A stretch of DNA of 64,000 nucleotides, taken from the NCBI RefSeq assembly GCF_000334455.1, contig NZ_BANX01000011.1, positions 372,001 to 436,000 on the forward strand, written 5' to 3'. The notes beneath the pieces were generated by a model, which saw only the letters and a program-made list of their open reading frames with translations, ran no database searches and was not told the DNA's origin. This stretch comes from Gordonia soli NBRC 108243 (GTDB lineage: Bacteria > Actinomycetota > Actinomycetes > Mycobacteriales > Mycobacteriaceae). The position numbers and the translations under genes are program-made. Shown in pieces: positions 8,098 through 17,155 of this stretch (positions are counted from its first letter, which is position 1; the number at the start of each line of letters is the position of its first letter).

Positions 8098-9795
8098 TCA
8101 GCTTTTGGTGGGGGCGCCGAGCGCCTCGTCAGCGGGGCGTGACTCCGTGATCTCCACGCCCCAGCGGTAATTGGGCTTGCCTGCGGGCGAGCGTTTGATC
8201 TCGTCGACGTACCAGACGCTGCGCGGGCACTTGTACCCTGCGAGTTCTTTGCGGACGACCTCGTTGAGTTCGTCGAGCGGAGGCTTGAGGCCGTCTCGGG
8301 TCGCGATCACCGCGGCGACGCGTTGCCCGAACCGCGGATCGGGCACGCCGACCACCACGGTGTCGAAGACGTCGGGATGGGCCTTGAGCGCACCCTCGAC
8401 CTCCTCGGGGAACACCTTCTCGCCGCCGGTGTTGATCGACACCGAGCCGCGACCGAGCATCGTGATGGTGCCGTCGTCCTCCACCTGCGCCGAGTCGCCG
8501 GGAATCGAATAGCGCACGCCGCCGAAGTCCTTGAACGTCTTCGCCGACTTCTCGGGGTCGTTGTGATACCGCAGCGGGATGTGCCCGGTGCGGGCCAGCA
8601 CCCCCACTTCGCCGCTGCCCGGCTCGACGCGTGTGCCGTCGTCGCGGATGACATGCGTCGACTTGTCGGCCTGCACTCGTGGGCCTCCGGTGTGTGCGGT
8701 TCCCTTGGCCACCACACCCATTCCGCCGAATCCGGTCTCCGACGACCCGATGGCGTCGATGACCACGGCGTTGGGGAACTTGTCGAGGAACTGCTCTTTG
8801 ACGCTGGGCGAGAACAGCGCTGCCGACGATGCGACCGACACGACCGAAGACGTGTCGTAGTCCTTTTCGAACAAGGCATCGATCATGGGGCGGCCCATGG
8901 CATCTCCGGTGATGAAGATGACGTTGACCTTGTGCCGCTCGACTATCTCCCAGGTGCGATGACCGCCGAAGTCGGGGTACACCACTGCTTTTCCACCGCC
9001 GAACAATGACTGGAAGATGGCCCATTGCGAGCCACCGTGGATGAACGGCGGGATCGGGAAGCGGACCAACTGCCCACCCTCGGCACCGACCCTCGCGAGA
9101 TGCCACTCGTCGGGAACGGGATCGCCCGAGTACCAGTCGATGCCGCCGCCGAGGACGCGCCAGACGTCCTCCTGCCGCCACACCACACCCTTGGGCTTAC
9201 CGGTCGTGCCGCCGGTGTAGAGCATGTACAGGTCGTCGTCGGAGCGCTCCTCGAAATCCCGCTCAGGCGACGACTCCGCGATCACGTCCTCATAGCGCAA
9301 CGCGTTCCCGGAGGAGATGTCCGTGCCGTGACCATCTGGCCCGCTCGCTCCGCTCCCGGCGCCGTGACCATCTGGCCCGCTCGCTCCGCTCCCGGCGCCG
9401 TCCTCGATGACGATGCGATGGGTGACCGATGGCGCTTTCGGCAACACGTTCGCCACCCGGTCGGAGTACTGCCGCTCATGGATCAGCAGAACCATCTGCG
9501 AGTCGGTGAGGATGTGCTCGAGCTCGCTCTCGACGTAGCGGAAGTTGACGTTGACCATCACCGCCCGCGCCTTGAAGATCGCGACCATCGCCTCGACCGC
9601 CTCGATGGTGTTCCTGCTGTACAGACCCACCGCCTGGCCGGGCTGCACACCGAGTTCACGGAGCTTGTGGGCGAGCGCGTTGGACCGCGCCTCCAACTCG
9701 GCATAGGTGCGCGAGGTCCCGTCGGACTCGAGTGCCACGCGGTCGGGAACGAGGTCGACGGCATGCTCGATGAGGTCGGCGATCGTGTAGGCCAT
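8098..9795 (-). CDS. fadD19: Steroid-CoA ligase FadD19
   Basis: A 565-residue AMP-forming ligase with [16 protein letters not shown] as ATP-binding motif and a C-terminal [12 protein letters not shown] segment. The N-terminus ([39 protein letters not shown]) matches FadD19, which in R. rhodochrous is required for degradation of C24-branched sterol side chains. The divergent echA19 partner supports the call (Rv3515c/Rv3516). Unusual point: an exact 36-bp tandem duplication at 9325-9396 adds a second [12 protein letters not shown], a low-complexity insert before the ATP-binding loop that makes the protein longer than typical FadD19. Confidence 0.9.
   Translation of the reverse strand: MAYTIADLIEHAVDLVPDRVALESDGTSRTYAELEARSNALAHKLRELGVQPGQAVGLYSRNTIEAVEAMVAIFKARAVMVNVNFRYVESELEHILTDSQMVLLIHERQYSDRVANVLPKAPSVTHRIVIEDGAGSGASGPDGHGAGSGASGPDGHGTDISSGNALRYEDVIAESSPERDFEERSDDDLYMLYTGGTTGKPKGVVWRQEDVWRVLGGGIDWYSGDPVPDEWHLARVGAEGGQLVRFPIPPFIHGGSQWAIFQSLFGGGKAVVYPDFGGHRTWEIVERHKVNVIFITGDAMGRPMIDALFEKDYDTSSVVSVASSAALFSPSVKEQFLDKFPNAVVIDAIGSSETGFGGMGVVAKGTAHTGGPRVQADKSTHVIRDDGTRVEPGSGEVGVLARTGHIPLRYHNDPEKSAKTFKDFGGVRYSIPGDSAQVEDDGTITMLGRGSVSINTGGEKVFPEEVEGALKAHPDVFDTVVVGVPDPRFGQRVAAVIATRDGLKPPLDELNEVVRKELAGYKCPRSVWYVDEIKRSPAGKPNYRWGVEITESRPADEALGAPTKS
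9325..9396. repeat. 36-bp in-frame tandem duplication in fadD19
   Basis: 9325-9360 and 9361-9396 are identical. The unit encodes 12 residues ([12 protein letters not shown]), so the duplication keeps the frame. Confidence 0.95.
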
Positions 9796-9805
9796 GGAAC
9801 AAAAT

Positions 9806-9819
9806 TAGAACGTGTTATC
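9806..9819. promoter_or_regulatory. KstR-like operator between fadD19 and echA19
   Basis: TAGAACGTGTTATC matches TnnAACnnGTTnnA except at the last base. It lies 10 bp from the fadD19 start and 42 bp from the echA19 start, in the 66-bp divergent promoter region. Confidence 0.8.
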
Positions 9820-9861
9820 GTTTCGGGCAAGCCGCACGATCGAGTCCGAACGCGAGGAACA

Positions 9862-10701
9862 ATGACGACCTCCCCCGACACCGCTGCTCCTGCCGCCGAC
9901 CAGAGCGCCGACGGCACCTCCCCCGACTGCCTCGTCGAGAAGCGCGGACACGTCCTGATCGTCACGATGAACCGCCCGAAGGCCCGGAACGCACTCTCCG
10001 CGGAGATGATGCGGATCATGGTCGAGGCCTGGGATCAGGTCGACTCCGACCCCGACATCCGGGTCGCGATCCTGACCGGGGCCGGCGGCGCGTTCTGCGC
10101 CGGTATGGACCTGAAGGCGATGAACAAGAACTCCCCCGGCGACACGGCCGACCAAGGGACCTGGAACCCGGCGAGTCTGCCCGCGCTGCTGAAGGGGCGA
10201 CGTCTGACCAAGCCGCTGATCGCCGCGGTCGAGGGGCCGGCGATCGCCGGCGGCACCGAGATCCTCCAGGGGACCGACATCCGGGTTGCCGGCGAGAGCG
10301 CCAGATTCGGGGTCGCCGAGGCGCGCTGGGGTCTGTTCCCGTTGGGCGGCAGCGCTGTCCGACTCCCTCGCCAGATCCCGTACACCATCGCGGCCGATCT
10401 GCTGCTGACCGGTCGGCACATCACCGCAGCCGAGGCCAAGGAGTACGGCCTGATCGGGTACCTGGTGCCCGACGGCTCGGCACTGGACAAGGCACTAGAG
10501 ATCGCGGACACCATCGCCGCGAACGGCCCACTCGCGGTGCAGGCCATCCTCAAGACCATCCGGGACACCGAAGGTCTGCACGAGTTGGACGCATTCGAGA
10601 TCGAGTCGAAGCTCGGCATCGCCGTCTTCAAGAGCAAGGACGCCAAGATCGGACCGAAGGCGTTCGCCGAGAAGCAGAAGCCTGTCTTCACCGGCGAGTG
10701 A
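9862..10701 (+). CDS. echA19: Steroid side-chain enoyl-CoA hydratase EchA19
   Basis: A 279-residue crotonase-fold protein. Family motifs are visible: the [10 protein letters not shown] segment, [19 protein letters not shown] for the oxyanion hole, and [14 protein letters not shown] with acidic catalytic positions. EchA19 hydrates steroid enoyl-CoA intermediates of side-chain beta-oxidation. The start ATG 9862 follows GAGGAA. It is divergent from fadD19 under a KstR-like site, the same arrangement as Rv3515c-Rv3516. Upstream in-frame codons belong to the antisense of fadD19 and are not part of the gene. Confidence 0.9.
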   Translation: MTTSPDTAAPAADQSADGTSPDCLVEKRGHVLIVTMNRPKARNALSAEMMRIMVEAWDQVDSDPDIRVAILTGAGGAFCAGMDLKAMNKNSPGDTADQGTWNPASLPALLKGRRLTKPLIAAVEGPAIAGGTEILQGTDIRVAGESARFGVAEARWGLFPLGGSAVRLPRQIPYTIAADLLLTGRHITAAEAKEYGLIGYLVPDGSALDKALEIADTIAANGPLAVQAILKTIRDTEGLHELDAFEIESKLGIAVFKSKDAKIGPKAFAEKQKPVFTGE

Positions 10702-10737
10702 CCGCGGCCAGATGTCGATGACCGCAGACAGGCCACG

Positions 10738-11739
10738 GTGAAGATCTGGACCGCGCTGTTCGGTCCGCAGGACGCCGCCGCACGGGCGCAGGCTCTCGCC
10801 GACCGCGCGGTGGGCGGTGTGTTCACCTTCGAGGGACCACACGACGTCTTCACCCCACTCGTGCTGGCGTCCGGGGTGCGGGATCTCGATCTGATGACCA
10901 ACGTGGCCATCGCTTTCCCCCGCAACCCGATCAATGTCGCGCACCAGGCGTGGGATCTCAACCTGCTGAGTTCGGGACGGTTCACGCTGGGGCTCGGGAC
11001 GCAGATCCGACCGCAGATCGAAAAGCGATACGGCGCCGATTTCGACCGTCCGGTCGCGCGGATGGTGGAGTTCGTCGGAGCGTTGCGGGCGATCTTCGAC
11101 ACCTGGCAGAACGGCACCCGACTCGATTTCGATGGTGAGTTCTACCGTCATCGTCTGATGACGCCGACTTTCCGCCCCGGTCCCAATCCGTATGGCCCGC
11201 CACCGATCTACGTCGGCGCACTGGGCCCTCGACTGACGCATGCGGTGGCATCGACGGCCGACGGGTTGCTCGTCATGCCCTTCACCAGCGACCGCTTCGT
11301 CCGTGAGGTCGTATTGCCCAGGGTGGATGCCGGTCTCGCCGAATCCGGCCGCACGCGTGCCGACTTCGCAGTCCTCCCGGAGGTGATCGTGGCGACCGGC
11401 CGGGACGACGAGTCCCGCGCGATCGCCGAGGACGCCGCGCGCCGACTTCTCGGCTTCTACGGCTCGACACCTGCGTACCGTCCGGTACTCGAACTGCACG
11501 GCTGGGGAGAGCTGCAGCCCGAGCTGAACGCACTGTCGAAACAGGGGCGCTGGGACGACATGGCCCGACTGATCGACGACGACCTGCTCGACACCATCGC
11601 TGCCCGTGGCACGCCGACCGAGGTCGGCCGCATCCTGCGCCGACGCGCAGATGGCGTCTCCACCGAACTCGGCCTCTACCAACCGTTCCCGATGGACGAC
11701 GACACGATGGGTGAACTCGTCGACGCGCTCGACAGCTGA
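10738..11739 (+). CDS. LLM-class flavin/F420-dependent oxidoreductase
   Basis: A 333-residue luciferase-like-monooxygenase-fold protein starting at GTG 10738, 36 bp after echA19 and probably co-transcribed. Visible family features are the TNVAIAFPRNPINVAHQAWD strand, the LLSSGRFTLGLGTQ motif (consensus SGGRxxLGxG) and the PPIYVGALGPRLTHAVASTADG segment before the C-terminal helices. Members of this subgroup use reduced F420 or FMN. The substrate is unknown; the position in the cluster suggests a steroid or side-chain intermediate. Confidence 0.82.
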   Translation: MKIWTALFGPQDAAARAQALADRAVGGVFTFEGPHDVFTPLVLASGVRDLDLMTNVAIAFPRNPINVAHQAWDLNLLSSGRFTLGLGTQIRPQIEKRYGADFDRPVARMVEFVGALRAIFDTWQNGTRLDFDGEFYRHRLMTPTFRPGPNPYGPPPIYVGALGPRLTHAVASTADGLLVMPFTSDRFVREVVLPRVDAGLAESGRTRADFAVLPEVIVATGRDDESRAIAEDAARRLLGFYGSTPAYRPVLELHGWGELQPELNALSKQGRWDDMARLIDDDLLDTIAARGTPTEVGRILRRRADGVSTELGLYQPFPMDDDTMGELVDALDS

Positions 11740-11766
11740 CCGTGCGCGCCAGCACCGTCGTCGACT

Positions 11767-11934
11767 GTGCGCCCCAGATCGTCGACCGTGCGCACGAACA
11801 CGTTCATCGTGCGCTCCGCAACGTCGGTCGTGCACCGCGGAGGCATGACAGTGCACGGTCGACGCATAGGAGCGCACGGTCGACACGTCCGGACGCACGA
11901 TCGACGGATCCGAGCGCACGATCGACGCGTCAGA
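11767..11934. repeat. 21-bp-period repeat array with inverted halves
   Basis: Eight units start at 11767, 11788, 11809, 11830, 11851, 11872, 11893 and 11914, exactly 21 bp apart; a looser unit starts at 11742. The first four carry GTGCGC preceded by a GTCGAC-like hexamer; the last four carry the complement order, core GCGCACGRTCGACG. The array fills the gap between two convergent genes and overlaps the stop codon of the leftward one (11930-11932). There are no variable spacers, so it is not a CRISPR. Confidence 0.9.
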
Positions 11935-12967
11935 CCAGCGTCGCCAGCTGTCGGATCGTGTCGACGTCGCGTGCGGTGACCATCAACATCGAGACGCCGG
12001 CCGCCTCCCACTGTTTGATCTGGGCACGCACCTCGTCGGCGGTCCCGACGATCATCGTCTCCCGCACCATCTCGTCCGGCACGGCAGCGAGCGCCTCCTC
12101 CTTGCGTCCGGCCAGGAACAGCGCGCCGATCTCGTCGACCGCTGCGCCGTATCCCATCCGGCGGTAGAGCTCCGCGTGAAAGTTCTTCTCCTTGGCGCCC
12201 ATCCCGCCGACGTACAGAGCCGTGGACGGTCGGTACCGGTCGATCGCTGCGGCGACGTCGTCGGTGATCACCACCTGTGCCGACGCGGCCACCTCGAAGT
12301 CGTCGCGGGTGCGCCGCGCCCCCGGTCGCGCGAAGCCCTCCGCCAGCCACTCCTCGTACTGCGGCGCGAGTCCCAGACTGTAGAAGATCGCCAGCCATCC
12401 GTCGGCGATCTCGGCGGTCTGCGCGACGTTCTTCGGGCCCTCCGCACCGAGCCAGATCGGGATGTCCGATCGCAGCGGGTGGGTGATGGGCTTCAACGGT
12501 TTGCCGAGTCCGGTCGAGCCCGCGGCGTCGGCCGGGTACGGCAGCGGGTAGTGCACACCGTCGTTGGTGACCCGATCCTCGCGCGCGAGTACGTCCCGGA
12601 CCACCCGGACATACTCGCGCGTACGCGCCAACGGTTTGCCGAACGGTTGCCCGTACCACCCCTCGACCACCTGGGGGCCGGAGACACCGAGGCCGATGAT
12701 GTGCCGGCCACCGGACAGATGATCGATGGTGAGCGCATGCATGGCGAGTGAGGTCGGCGGACGAGCCGAGAGTTGGGCGACCGCGGTGCCCAGCTTCACG
12801 CGTTCGGTGGCGGCCCCCCACCACGCCAGTGGCGTGTAGGCATCCGACCCCCAGGACTCGGCGGTGAACACGGCATCGAAGCCTGCCTCCTCCGCCGCGG
12901 CGATCAGTTCCGGCGCGTTGTCGATGGGGCCGGCACCCCAGTATCCGAGCTGCAGTCCGAGCTTCAC
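11930..12967 (-). CDS. LLM-class F420-dependent oxidoreductase, Rv3520c-like
   Basis: A 345-residue luciferase-fold oxidoreductase. MKLGLQLGYWG at the start, the AEEAGFDAVFTAESWGSDAY segment and SGGRHIIGLGVSGPQVVEGWYG are typical of F420-binding LLM enzymes. I chose GTG 12967 because GGAAAG lies six bases upstream; longer in-frame extensions run through the divergent KstR operator. It is divergent from the DUF35 gene and sits in the position of Rv3520c beside Rv3521-Rv3523, which suggests co-regulation by KstR. Substrate unknown. Confidence 0.88.
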   Translation of the reverse strand: MKLGLQLGYWGAGPIDNAPELIAAAEEAGFDAVFTAESWGSDAYTPLAWWGAATERVKLGTAVAQLSARPPTSLAMHALTIDHLSGGRHIIGLGVSGPQVVEGWYGQPFGKPLARTREYVRVVRDVLAREDRVTNDGVHYPLPYPADAAGSTGLGKPLKPITHPLRSDIPIWLGAEGPKNVAQTAEIADGWLAIFYSLGLAPQYEEWLAEGFARPGARRTRDDFEVAASAQVVITDDVAAAIDRYRPSTALYVGGMGAKEKNFHAELYRRMGYGAAVDEIGALFLAGRKEEALAAVPDEMVRETMIVGTADEVRAQIKQWEAAGVSMLMVTARDVDTIRQLATLV

Positions 12968-13033
12968 AGTGTCTTTCCCTCCGGCTCCACGGGTGTCGGC
13001 GACCGTCCGTGACGTGCATCTTGTTTCCAATAC

Positions 13034-13047
13034 TAGAACGTGTTCTA
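13034..13047. promoter_or_regulatory. KstR operator before DUF35-ltp4-ltp3
   Basis: TAGAACGTGTTCTA is a perfect KstR site. It ends 9 bp before the GTG start of the DUF35 gene, so that transcript must have little or no leader, and it lies 66 bp from the start of the divergent LLM gene. Confidence 0.92.
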
Positions 13048-13056
13048 CTCGATGAC

Positions 13057-14073
13057 GTGAGCAACAGCGCAACGTCCCCTGTCGCGACGGTGCCGGAACC
13101 GGCATCCGCCATCCTCTCCGCGCCCCTGGAGAATTCGTTCGCCTACACGCGTTCACTCGGGCCCGTCCTGTCCCAGTTCGCACTGGGCCTGCGAGACGGA
13201 CGGATAGTGGGTTCGCGGGGTTCCGACGGCCAGGTCTCGGTACCGCCGGTCGAGTTCGACCCGACCACCGGTGCCGCCACGACCGACATCGTCCCGGTCG
13301 CCTCCGTCGGCACGATCGAGTCGTGGTCGTGGCAGCCCGAACCGCTTCCCGGCCAGCCGCTGACGGTGCCCTTCGCCTGGGCACTCATCAAGCTCGACGG
13401 TGCGGACACGTCCCTGCTGCACGTCGTCGAGGCCGACTCCCCCGACGACCTGACCAGTGGTCAGCGGGTACACGCGGTATGGCGCGCGGCCCGTGTCGGA
13501 CGGATCGACGACATCACGCATTTCGAGGTCGGCGACGTCGAGGGTGTCGAGGCCCCGGCGAACACCGAGGAGCACGACGACGGACCGCTTCTCGTGGTCG
13601 CGACGCCCATCACCACCGCCATCGAGCACTCGGCCACCGAAGAGGAGTCGTGGTATCTCGAGGGTCTGCGCGACGGCAAACTCTTCGGCTCACGGATCGG
13701 GACCGGCGTCGACGCCGGTCGGATCTACTTCCCCCCGCGTTCGGTCAGTCCGGCCGACGGGGCACCGGCGGTCGAGCGGGTCCAGTTGGCCGACACCGGA
13801 ATCGTCACCACGTTCTGCATCGTCAACGTCCCGTTCCAGGGGCAGCGCATCAAACCCCCCTACGTGGCGGCCTATGTCCTGTTGGACGACACCGACATCC
13901 CGTTCCTGCACCTGATCCTGGACTGCCCAGCCGACGAGGTGCGGATGGGCATGCGCGTCGAGGCGGTATGGGTTCCCGAGGACGAGCGCGAGCTGTCGGT
14001 CGGCAGCATCAGCCACTTCCGTCCGACCGGTGAACCCGACGCCGAACACGACACCTACCGCGCATTCCTGTGA
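13057..14073 (+). CDS. Double DUF35/OB-fold protein, Rv3521-like
   Basis: A 338-residue protein with two similar halves. Each begins with a short N-terminal helix (SFAYTRSLGPVLSQFALGLRDGRIVGSR; IEHSATEEESWYLEGLRDGKLFGSR), followed by a P-rich linker, then an OB-fold strand set ending near VEAVW. This is the DUF35 arrangement, proteins that bind acyl-CoA and partner SCP2-thiolase-like aldolases. The classical Cys zinc-ribbon ligands are not evident. Start GTG 13057. It leads a three-gene operon with ltp4 and ltp3, so it is probably their obligate partner. Confidence 0.85.
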   Translation: MSNSATSPVATVPEPASAILSAPLENSFAYTRSLGPVLSQFALGLRDGRIVGSRGSDGQVSVPPVEFDPTTGAATTDIVPVASVGTIESWSWQPEPLPGQPLTVPFAWALIKLDGADTSLLHVVEADSPDDLTSGQRVHAVWRAARVGRIDDITHFEVGDVEGVEAPANTEEHDDGPLLVVATPITTAIEHSATEEESWYLEGLRDGKLFGSRIGTGVDAGRIYFPPRSVSPADGAPAVERVQLADTGIVTTFCIVNVPFQGQRIKPPYVAAYVLLDDTDIPFLHLILDCPADEVRMGMRVEAVWVPEDERELSVGSISHFRPTGEPDAEHDTYRAFL

Positions 14074-14128
14074 TCTCGGAGTCCGCCGCCCCAGGCCGCA
14101 GTCGCCGGCCACTCACCTAGGAGTTCTT

Positions 14129-15163
14129 GTGACCCTTCCCCGGATCGCGATCATCGGGTTCGCGCACAGCCCGAACGTCGTCGGGACGCACGGCACCACC
14201 AACGGTGTCGAGATGCTGATCCCGTGCTTCTCCAAGCTCTACGCCGAACTCGGCATAACCCGCACCGACATCGACTTCTGGTGCAGCGGATCGTCGGACT
14301 ACCTGGCCGGTCGCGCGTTCTCGTTCATCTCCGCCATCGACTCGATCGGCGCGATGCCGCCCATCAACGAGTCGCATGTGGAGATGGACGCCGCGTGGGC
14401 GTTGTACGAGGCGTGGGTCAAGATCGCCACGGGGGAGGTGGATCTCGCACTCGCGTACGGATTCGGCAAGGCCACCGCTGGCAATTCCGATCTGACGCTC
14501 GCGCTGCAGACCGACCCGTACACGGTGGCACCGCTCAAGCCGGACGCCCGTTCGCTGGCCGCGCTGCAGGCGCGGGCGGGCATCGACGCGGGCACGTGGA
14601 CCGAGCGCGATCTGGCCGAGGTCGCCGCACGTACCCACGGCGGATCGGCCGACGAGCTGCTGGCCGCCGACTACGTCGCGAATCCGCTGCGCGCACATGA
14701 CATCGCGCCGTACACCGATGCGGCCGCCGCCGTGGTGATCGCGAGCGAGGAGCGGGCGCGCGAACTTGTCGCCAACCCGGCGTTCGTGACCGGCTGGGAT
14801 CACCGGATCGACACCCCCAACTTCGGCGCGCGTGACCTCACCGTCTCCCCGTCGACGACCCTCGCGGGCGACACGGCGTTCGGCGACCGCAGTCGGGCCG
14901 TCGACATCGCCGAACTCGCGACGCCCTACACGCACCAGGAACTCATCGTGCGGCGCGCGCTGAACCTCCCGGAGTCGGTACGGATCAACCCCTCCGGCGG
15001 ACTGCTGACCGGCAACTCGCTGTTCTCCGGCGGCCTGCAGCGCATCGGGTACGCCGCCCACGAGATCCTCGCCGGCAACGCCGGTTCTGCGGTGGCGCAC
15101 GCGACGAGCGGTCCACTGCTGCAACAGAACATGGTCGTCACACTGGCGGGAGACGAGAACTGA
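14129..15163 (+). CDS. ltp4: SCP2-thiolase/aldolase-like protein Ltp4
   Basis: A 344-residue thiolase-fold protein of the non-specific lipid transfer/SCP2-thiolase group, orthologous by position and character to Rv3522. Ltp3 and Ltp4 are reported to be essential for C24-branched sterol side-chain removal in Rhodococcus. The region where thiolases carry the nucleophilic Cys reads ESHVEMDAAWALYEAW, without Cys; the late NPSGGLLTGNSLFSGG loop is retained. This suggests retro-aldol rather than thiolytic chemistry. Start GTG 14129 follows AGGAG. The stop overlaps the ltp3 start (TGATG). Confidence 0.86.
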   Translation: MTLPRIAIIGFAHSPNVVGTHGTTNGVEMLIPCFSKLYAELGITRTDIDFWCSGSSDYLAGRAFSFISAIDSIGAMPPINESHVEMDAAWALYEAWVKIATGEVDLALAYGFGKATAGNSDLTLALQTDPYTVAPLKPDARSLAALQARAGIDAGTWTERDLAEVAARTHGGSADELLAADYVANPLRAHDIAPYTDAAAAVVIASEERARELVANPAFVTGWDHRIDTPNFGARDLTVSPSTTLAGDTAFGDRSRAVDIAELATPYTHQELIVRRALNLPESVRINPSGGLLTGNSLFSGGLQRIGYAAHEILAGNAGSAVAHATSGPLLQQNMVVTLAGDEN

Positions 15164-16341
15164 TGGCACACAAGAATCGCGCGGCGGTCCTGGGCACCGG
15201 CCAGACCAAGTACGTCGCCAAGCGTCACGACGTCACCATGGCCGCGATGTGTCGCGAGGCCATCGACGCGGCACTCGCCGACGCCGGGGTCTCCATCGAC
15301 GAGATCGACGCCATCGTCATCGGCAAGGCGCCCGATCTCTTCGAGGGCGTGATGATGCCCGAGCTGGCGATGGCCGAGGCCATCGGCGCGGTCGGCAAGC
15401 GTCTCATCCGCGTCCACACCGCGGGGTCGGTCGGCGGATCGACGGCGAATGTCGCCGCCTCGCTGGTCTTCGGCGGCATCCACCAGCGCGTCCTGGCCGT
15501 CGCGTGGGAGAAGCAGTCGGAGTCGAACGCGATGTGGGCGCTGTCGCTCCCGGTTCCGTTCACGAAGCCGGTCGGCGCCGGCGCGGGCGGCTTCTTCGCA
15601 CCGCACGTCCGCTCCTACATCCGCCAGTCGGACGCACCGTCGCACATCGGAGCGATCGTGGCGGCCAAGGACCGCCGCAACGGCTCACTCAACCCGCTCG
15701 CACACCTGCAGCAGTCCGACATCACCACCGAGAAGGTGCTCGAGTCCCAGATGCTGTGGGACCCCATCCGTTACGACGAGACATGCCCCTCGTCCGACGG
15801 CGCGTGTGCCGTCGTGATCGGCGACGAACAGGTCGCGGATGCCACTGCCGCGCAGGGCACCCCGGTGGCCTGGATCCACGCCACGGCGATGCGGACCGAG
15901 CCGCTCGCCTACGCCCATCGCAACGTGGTCAGTCCACAGGCCGGACGCGACGCATCGGCGGCACTGTGGAAGGCAGGCGGGATCACCAGCCCGATCGACG
16001 AGATCGACGCGGCCGAGATCTACGTGCCCTTCTCGTGGTTCGAGCCGATGTGGTTGGAGAACCTCGGCTTCGCCGCGGAGAACGAGGGCTGGAAGCTGAC
16101 CGAGGCCGGCGAGACCGAGATCGGCGGCCGCATCCCGTTCAACGCGTCCGGCGGTGTGCTCTCGTCGAACCCGATCGGCGCATCCGGCATGATCCGATTC
16201 GCCGAGGCCGCGATCCAGGTGATGAACAAGGCGGGCGCGCACCAGGTCCCCGATGCCCGCAAGGCGGTCGGTCACGCGTACGGCGGTGGTTCGCAGTACT
16301 TCTCGATGTGGCTGGTGGGTGCAGACAAACCGACGCACTGA
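15163..16341 (+). CDS. ltp3: SCP2-thiolase/aldolase-like protein Ltp3
   Basis: A 392-residue thiolase-fold protein. N-terminal VLGTGQTKYVAKRHD, a central TAGSVGGSTANVAASLV where active thiolases have a Cys motif, and C-terminal NASGGVLSSNPIGASGM and GHAYGGGSQYFSMWLVG are visible. The missing nucleophilic Cys argues for an aldolase or accessory role with Ltp4 and the DUF35 partner. Translation is coupled to ltp4 by a TGATG overlap. The last codons and stop lie inside a 39-bp sequence that is repeated downstream (16379-16417), so the 3' end has been duplicated. Confidence 0.86.
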   Translation: MAHKNRAAVLGTGQTKYVAKRHDVTMAAMCREAIDAALADAGVSIDEIDAIVIGKAPDLFEGVMMPELAMAEAIGAVGKRLIRVHTAGSVGGSTANVAASLVFGGIHQRVLAVAWEKQSESNAMWALSLPVPFTKPVGAGAGGFFAPHVRSYIRQSDAPSHIGAIVAAKDRRNGSLNPLAHLQQSDITTEKVLESQMLWDPIRYDETCPSSDGACAVVIGDEQVADATAAQGTPVAWIHATAMRTEPLAYAHRNVVSPQAGRDASAALWKAGGITSPIDEIDAAEIYVPFSWFEPMWLENLGFAAENEGWKLTEAGETEIGGRIPFNASGGVLSSNPIGASGMIRFAEAAIQVMNKAGAHQVPDARKAVGHAYGGGSQYFSMWLVGADKPTH

Positions 16342-16417
16342 TTTCCAGCTTGTCTGCACCCACCGTCAAAATGTCACCGTGGGTGCAGACAAACCGACGC
16401 ACTGATTTCCAGCTTGT
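16315..16417. repeat. 39-bp direct repeat of the ltp3 3' end with alternative hairpins
   Basis: 16315-16353 recurs exactly at 16379-16417, including the TGA stop. Between them, 16350-16363 (TTGTCTGCACCCAC) is the perfect complement of both 16315-16328 and 16379-16392. The middle arm can pair with either outer arm but not both. Confidence 0.95.
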
Positions 16418-16444
16418 AGCCCGAAGCTGCATTTCCCTCTCACA

Positions 16445-16481
16445 GATCCACCCCGCTCCGGTCCGCCGGGCGGGGTGGATC
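16445..16481. terminator. Bidirectional terminator between ltp3 and AhpD-like gene
   Basis: A perfect 12-bp stem, GATCCACCCCGC pairing with GCGGGGTGGATC around a 13-base loop, in the gap between convergent genes. No T-tract, as is common in high-GC actinobacteria. Confidence 0.8.
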
Positions 16482-16513
16482 GCTGTCGGCACCCCTCGGA
16501 GAAGAGCTACCGA

Positions 16514-17065
16514 TCAGGGGCCGGTGACCGAGCGCTCCGGTATCGCGCACACGGCGCCGTCGGACATGCCGGTCGGTCGCACGCCGAGACCCTGGTTGAG
16601 TCGGGCACGCTGGTTCTCCCAGGCGACGGTCGCGGCCAGTTCGGCCAGTTGCGCGCGAGACAGATTCTTGCTCAGACGTTCTCGTATCTCCTCGAGATCG
16701 ACTGCGGGCGTGCGCGTCATCGCCTCCGCATAGGAGATCACGAGCTTCTCGAGGGCGGTGTACGCGGAACTGTCGGTGTATCGCGGCAGGTCGCGGATCT
16801 GCTGTTCGGTGATGCCCGCGCCCCGGGCGAGAGCCGATCCGATGTCGAGGCAGAACTCGCAGTTGATCAGACCGGCCGTCTTGAGCTCGGCCAACTCCTT
16901 GAGTTTCGGGTCGAGCTTGTTGGAGAGCAACAATGCCGTCTCGTACCCCGATGTGGCCGCCATCAGCAGTGGCCGACGTCCGAGCCATCCGAAGAGATCA
17001 CTGCGATGCCGTTTCGCCTGCCGCAGCGAAGTTACGTAGTTCTTCGACCGATCCCATGCGCGCAT
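16514..17065 (-). CDS. AhpD-like carboxymuconolactone decarboxylase-family protein
   Basis: An AhpD/CMD-fold protein of 183 residues from ATG 17065, whose upstream AAAGG supports this start over an in-frame codon at 17134. The redox motif is present (NCEFCLDIG: Cys-x2-Cys plus acidic/His-like neighbours), preceded by LKELAELKTAGLI. The family acts as peroxidase partners or thiol oxidoreductases. It lies downstream of the cyp125 transcript but behind a strong hairpin (17156-17196), so it may be transcribed separately. Function in steroid metabolism is not established. Confidence 0.78.
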   Translation of the reverse strand: MRAWDRSKNYVTSLRQAKRHRSDLFGWLGRRPLLMAATSGYETALLLSNKLDPKLKELAELKTAGLINCEFCLDIGSALARGAGITEQQIRDLPRYTDSSAYTALEKLVISYAEAMTRTPAVDLEEIRERLSKNLSRAQLAELAATVAWENQRARLNQGLGVRPTGMSDGAVCAIPERSVTGP

Positions 17066-17155
17066 CACGAGCCTTTCTGCCACGGGTCCGCGCCACGTCG
17101 CGTCGGACGCCTCGCATCCAGTGTCGCGCAGCAAGAAGGTCGAAGAGAAGCGGAA

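Noticed and set aside
6449..8170. 573-codon plus-strand frame starting in the repeat region
   Set aside because: Antisense to the nitronate-monooxygenase-like gene; Pro/Arg-biased composition; starts inside a palindromic repeat.
11742..11934. Possible CRISPR array
   Set aside because: The 21-bp units are contiguous, without unique spacers, and reverse orientation half way; no cas genes are present.
11676..11935. Heptad-like peptide encoded by the 21-bp array
   Set aside because: Seven-residue periodicity follows automatically from a 21-bp repeat; no start signal or partner frame supports translation.
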